Assembly (NCBI GenBank): GCA_020063545.1
Contig: JAGUUF010000158.1
Location: 1-16,752, forward strand
DNA length: 16,752 nt
Direction of reading: 5' to 3'
Source: Cytophagales bacterium
GTDB lineage: Bacteria; Bacteroidota; Bacteroidia; Cytophagales; Cyclobacteriaceae
The position numbers were made by a program, and so were the translations under genes. Shown here in pieces: positions 13,850 through 16,752 of this stretch. The notes under the pieces are model-generated. The model saw only the letters and a list, made by a program, of their open reading frames with translations, did no database searches and had not been told where the DNA came from. Position 1 is the stretch's first letter. Each line of letters starts with the position of its first letter.

Positions 13850-15823
13850 ATGCGTTTATTTCTGTTCGGGGCGATTATTATGTGGAGTTGCCGGTTGCTT
13901 CCGGCCCAGGACGTGTATGACCTGGACAGCTTAACCAAGGAGTTCGCCAAATCAAACCCCGACACCAACCGGGTAAAATTGTTTATTCAGCTTGGGCAAC
14001 AATACGAAAATAACCAGCCCGATACCGCCATCTGGTTTTACGAGCAGGCACTAAAGTTAAGCGAACAACTTGGGTACACACGCGGTATCATCAGCTATTA
14101 CACCAATGTAACATACGTGTATAACCTGAAAGGCCGGTACGATACTTCGCTTGTGCTAAATCTTCGCTCGGTGGAGATCGCCAAAGAACTGGGCGACCCT
14201 GAACGAATTGCCGCATGCATCGGCAATGTGGGGGCATCGTACACCTACCTGGAACAATATGAGAAAGCCATTAACCAGTACCTGCAGGTAATCCCGATTG
14301 CAGAAAAACGTAACGATAAACTTAAGCTGTGCATTACGTACGATAATCTCGGGCTGTTGTACCTGAAAATCAATCAGCACGATAAGGCGCTTCAGTATGG
14401 CGAACAATCGGTACGGCTAGCGCGCGAAATAAACAGGCCGTTTGCTTTGATTAATTCACTTATAAACCTGGCGGCCACCTACAATGCGTTGGGAATGATG
14501 CCGAAAGCCGCTGCGCAACTGGAGGAGGTTCGCGGTTTGTGCCGGAAGGTCAACCACTTGTACGGCTTGCTGGTGGCCACCCTGAACCTTGGCGATGCCC
14601 ATATTAAGATGGCCAATTTTGCACCGTTAAAGATGTATTTTGAAGATGCCCTGAAACTCTCCGAACAATTGGGCGAGCCGGAGTCGCACGTGATTGCCCT
14701 GCGGGGCATGGCCATTTACTATTTTAATCACAACATGCCGAAAGAGGCTGAGCAATACGCCTTACGTTCGTTACAGGAAGCGCGCCAGCAGAAGATGGTG
14801 AGCCACATCGGCAGGGCCTATACCGTGCTTGCTGAGATTGCTATCCTGAAGCACGATTTCAGAATGAATTCAGTATACTCTTTTAAGAGCGATTCCATCC
14901 GCAATGTACTGGTTAACGAATCGGTAGTGCGTAATGTGCAGAACCTGGAAGCCTTGTATGAGTCGGAGAGAAAAGCACAGCAAATTAAAGACCTTCAACA
15001 GGAGTCGGAGATTAAAGACTTACAACTGGGCCGAAGGCGGATCCTTAACTATTTTTTAGGCGCTTCCCTGCTCCCCCTTTTTTTAATTGCCCTCTTTGCC
15101 AGGCGATCGTATTTTCAGAAAAAAAAGTTGCTGGAGAAAGAAAATCAGCTTCAGCAAGTCCGCATAAGGCAACTGGAAAGCGAAAAGCAATTGCTGGCCA
15201 GTGAAGCCATTATCAAAGGGCAGGAAGAGGAGCGCGGCAGGCTGGCCAAAGACCTTCACGATGGACTGGGAGGCCTTTTATTAGGAGTAAAATTTTCTTT
15301 AACCAATATGAAATCAAACGTGGTACTCGATGCCAGCAGTGCATTGCTCTTTGAGCGTTCGCTCGATATGCTCGACAACTCCATAGCAGAACTCAGGCGT
15401 GTGGCGCACAACATGATGCCCGAAGTGCTGGTGAAGTTCGGCCTGACCGAAGCCCTGAAAAGCTATTGCCAGTCGGTTAGCGAGTCGGGAATTTTTAAAG
15501 TGAACTTCCAGGCTGTAGGCATGGATGACCGGATTGATTCCGGCAAGGAAATTATTCTTTACCGCATTACACAGGAACTGTTGAATAATGTTGCCAAACA
15601 TGCCAGGGCAACGGAGGTACTGGTGCAGTTGGCCCGGCAGAATGGTGAGGTTACCCTAACCGTGGAAGACAACGGATCGGGCGTTGATGTTGCTGTGTTG
15701 CAACATGCCGCTGGCTCCGGCTGGACGTCCATTCGCTCACGGGTAGATTACCTGAAAGGAAAAGCAGATATTCAGGGTGCGCCCGGCCAGGGCACCTCTG
15801 TTCAGATTATCATACCGGTATGA
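13850..15823 (+). CDS. TPR-containing sensor histidine kinase (NarL-type, HisKA_3)
   Basis: A 657-residue inner-membrane sensor kinase. A signal peptide (about 1-19, ending LLPAQ) puts the sensor outside the cytoplasm. About residues 40-345 form a run of TPR repeats (motifs such as AIWFYEQALKLSEQLG, AINQYLQVIPIAEKR, ALQYGEQSVRLAREI, AEQYALRSLQEA). A coiled segment leads to one transmembrane helix (about 398-418) and a cytoplasmic coiled coil (420-460). The dimerisation/phosphoacceptor domain has EEERGRLAKDLHDGLGG with His470. The ATPase domain follows, with N-box ELLNNVAKHA (about 572-581) and G1 box DNGSGV; the second glycine box reads GSGWTSIRSRV, with Trp where many families have Leu, as is usual in Bacteroidota. 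The signal sensed is unknown. Its TGA overlaps the response-regulator ATG by 4 bp, so the pair is translationally coupled. It is divergent from the T9SS cassette. Confidence 0.93.
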   Translation: MRLFLFGAIIMWSCRLLPAQDVYDLDSLTKEFAKSNPDTNRVKLFIQLGQQYENNQPDTAIWFYEQALKLSEQLGYTRGIISYYTNVTYVYNLKGRYDTSLVLNLRSVEIAKELGDPERIAACIGNVGASYTYLEQYEKAINQYLQVIPIAEKRNDKLKLCITYDNLGLLYLKINQHDKALQYGEQSVRLAREINRPFALINSLINLAATYNALGMMPKAAAQLEEVRGLCRKVNHLYGLLVATLNLGDAHIKMANFAPLKMYFEDALKLSEQLGEPESHVIALRGMAIYYFNHNMPKEAEQYALRSLQEARQQKMVSHIGRAYTVLAEIAILKHDFRMNSVYSFKSDSIRNVLVNESVVRNVQNLEALYESERKAQQIKDLQQESEIKDLQLGRRRILNYFLGASLLPLFLIALFARRSYFQKKKLLEKENQLQQVRIRQLESEKQLLASEAIIKGQEEERGRLAKDLHDGLGGLLLGVKFSLTNMKSNVVLDASSALLFERSLDMLDNSIAELRRVAHNMMPEVLVKFGLTEALKSYCQSVSESGIFKVNFQAVGMDDRIDSGKEIILYRITQELLNNVAKHARATEVLVQLARQNGEVTLTVEDNGSGVDVAVLQHAAGSGWTSIRSRVDYLKGKADIQGAPGQGTSVQIIIPV

Positions 15824-16431
15824 TTCGTGTTTTTATTGTTGACGACCACCCCATGGTAATTGAAGGCATGCGCAGCATGCTGCAGCAGGTACCCGATGTG
15901 CAGGTTTGCGGCTACGCCATGAATGCCGCCTCGTGCCTGGGGTATTTTGTTAACAACCAGGCCGATATGGTATTGCTCGACATTAACTTGCCCGATCAGA
16001 GCGGAATTGACGTATGTAAAATCTTGCTGAAGAAGCATCCGGATTTGAAAATAGTTGCACTGACCAACTTCGATCAGCTTACCTATTTACAGAGCATGCG
16101 CGATGCCGGTGCCAAAGGATATTTATTAAAAAACGCTTCGCTTGAAGAGCTGGAAAAAGCCATATACCTGGTTAGCAGCGGCAATGAATACTGGCTGGGT
16201 AAGGAGAACGTAAAAGAAAGCATCAGCGATCATAACCAACTGCTGCTAACCCGCAGGGAAATTGAAGTGCTGCGGTTAATTGCCGAAGGACTGACCAACC
16301 ACGAAATTGCCGAGAAGCTCTTCATCAGCGACAGCACGGTGGACTCGCACCGGAAAAACCTGATTTCTAAATTGCAGGTAAAAAATACGGCAGCGCTTAT
16401 CCGAACGGCATTTGAAAATAAAATTATTTGA
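15820..16431 (+). CDS. LuxR/NarL-family response regulator
   Basis: A 203-residue DNA-binding response regulator. Receiver domain (about 1-120): acidic pocket Asp8-Asp9 (FIVDDHP), phosphoacceptor Asp54 (VLLDINLPDQSG), Thr82 (VALTNFD) and Lys104 (GYLLKNAS). The LuxR-type helix-turn-helix (about 140-203) shows LTRREIEVLRLIAEGLTNHEIAEKLFIS, STVDSHRKNLISKLQVKN and ALIRTA. All residues needed for phosphorylation are present. It begins inside the last codon of the kinase gene (ATGA overlap), so the kinase is its cognate partner. Targets are unknown; the divergent T9SS cassette and the downstream secreted protein are the nearest candidates. Confidence 0.95.
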   Translation: MIRVFIVDDHPMVIEGMRSMLQQVPDVQVCGYAMNAASCLGYFVNNQADMVLLDINLPDQSGIDVCKILLKKHPDLKIVALTNFDQLTYLQSMRDAGAKGYLLKNASLEELEKAIYLVSSGNEYWLGKENVKESISDHNQLLLTRREIEVLRLIAEGLTNHEIAEKLFISDSTVDSHRKNLISKLQVKNTAALIRTAFENKII

Positions 16432-16433
16432 GT

Positions 16434-16752
16434 ATGAAAACGGTACCTCAAGTATTCCTTGCGTTTTTATTTCCGTTTCAGGAGATAACAGCTCAGCAAA
16501 AAGAGACGTTAGATATCGTAACTTTTACACCACCACAAGGCTGGAAACGTGAAGCCAAAGAGGGGTTGGTAAGTTTTTCGACTGTCGATCAAAAATCTGG
16601 CACGTGGGCTCAGTTGGAGTTTTATAAAAGCATCGGCAGTTCGGGCGATGCGCGAGTTGATTTTGAGCACGAATGGAGAGAGATGGTAGCAAACCGGTTT
16701 GACAACATACCCCTGCCGGCTACCGAATCCGTAACTGAAGATGGTTGGACGG
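16434..16752 (+). CDS. Secreted protein of unknown function, 5' part (cut by window end)
   Basis: The ATG at 16434 is 2 bp after the response-regulator stop, and the frame stays open to the window end (106 codons visible). It starts with a signal peptide (MKTVPQVFLAFLFPF...ITAQ, about 1-20). The mature start TLDIVTFTPPQGWKREAKEG, then SFSTVDQKSG and LEFYKSIGSSGDARVDFEHEWREMV, resembles a group of Bacteroidota secreted proteins with a TPPxGWKxE opening that I recall only as hypothetical. No function can be given. Position in the two-component operon suggests co-expression, or that it is a signal or target of the system. Confidence 0.75.
   Translation, partial: MKTVPQVFLAFLFPFQEITAQQKETLDIVTFTPPQGWKREAKEGLVSFSTVDQKSGTWAQLEFYKSIGSSGDARVDFEHEWREMVANRFDNIPLPATESVTEDGWT

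Overview
The window looks like a chromosomal segment from a member of the Bacteroidota, probably Cytophagales-like. Support comes from a PorP/SprF protein beside a giant-adhesin-type protein with a gliding-motility C-terminal (CHU_C) domain, a TPR histidine kinase of the NarL/HPK7 type, a DUF4136 protein, and candidate promoters matching the Bacteroidota -7 element TAnnTTTG. Base composition is moderate. I see no tRNA, rRNA, CRISPR array, insertion sequence or replication origin.

Layout. At 1-3035 (+) is the 3' part of dabA followed by dabB, which together encode a two-subunit, proton-coupled inorganic carbon (DAB) uptake complex. At 3040-5619 (-) is a tight three-gene unit: a two-TM GAF-domain coiled-coil protein, type II 3-dehydroquinate dehydratase (aroQ) and a class V PLP aminotransferase. 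It converges on dabB with only 4 bp between stop codons. At 5694-7211 (+) are a XerD-type recombinase and a secreted DUF4136 protein, ended by a hairpin that also ends the facing small outer-membrane barrel gene (7248-7712, -). pyrD (class 2 dihydroorotate dehydrogenase) follows at 7768-8796 (+).

The stretch 8797-9272 is a gene-decay spot. It holds a coding-like 3' fragment of an unknown minus-strand gene, an intact 67-residue small ORF, and an overlapping nucleotidyltransferase truncated before its catalytic acidic motif.

At 9273-13720 (-) is a three-gene surface/secretion cassette, with 4-bp gaps if the TTG start of the middle gene is used: a secreted beta-helix protein, a multidomain CHU_C adhesin-like protein with four tandem repeats and Ig-like domains, and a PorP/SprF outer-membrane partner. 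The last two fit a type IX secretion (T9SS) substrate with its helper. Divergent from it, at 13850-16752 (+), is a two-component system (TPR sensor histidine kinase and LuxR-type response regulator, overlapping by 4 bp) followed 2 bp later by a secreted protein cut by the window end. The divergent arrangement makes the T9SS cassette a plausible target of the two-component system, but no binding site could be shown.

Most of the window is ordinary. The points most worth a second look are the decayed nucleotidyltransferase cassette, the repeat-bearing CHU_C protein with its uncertain start, the rearranged C-terminal half of DabB, and the terminator-like hairpin in the divergent region.
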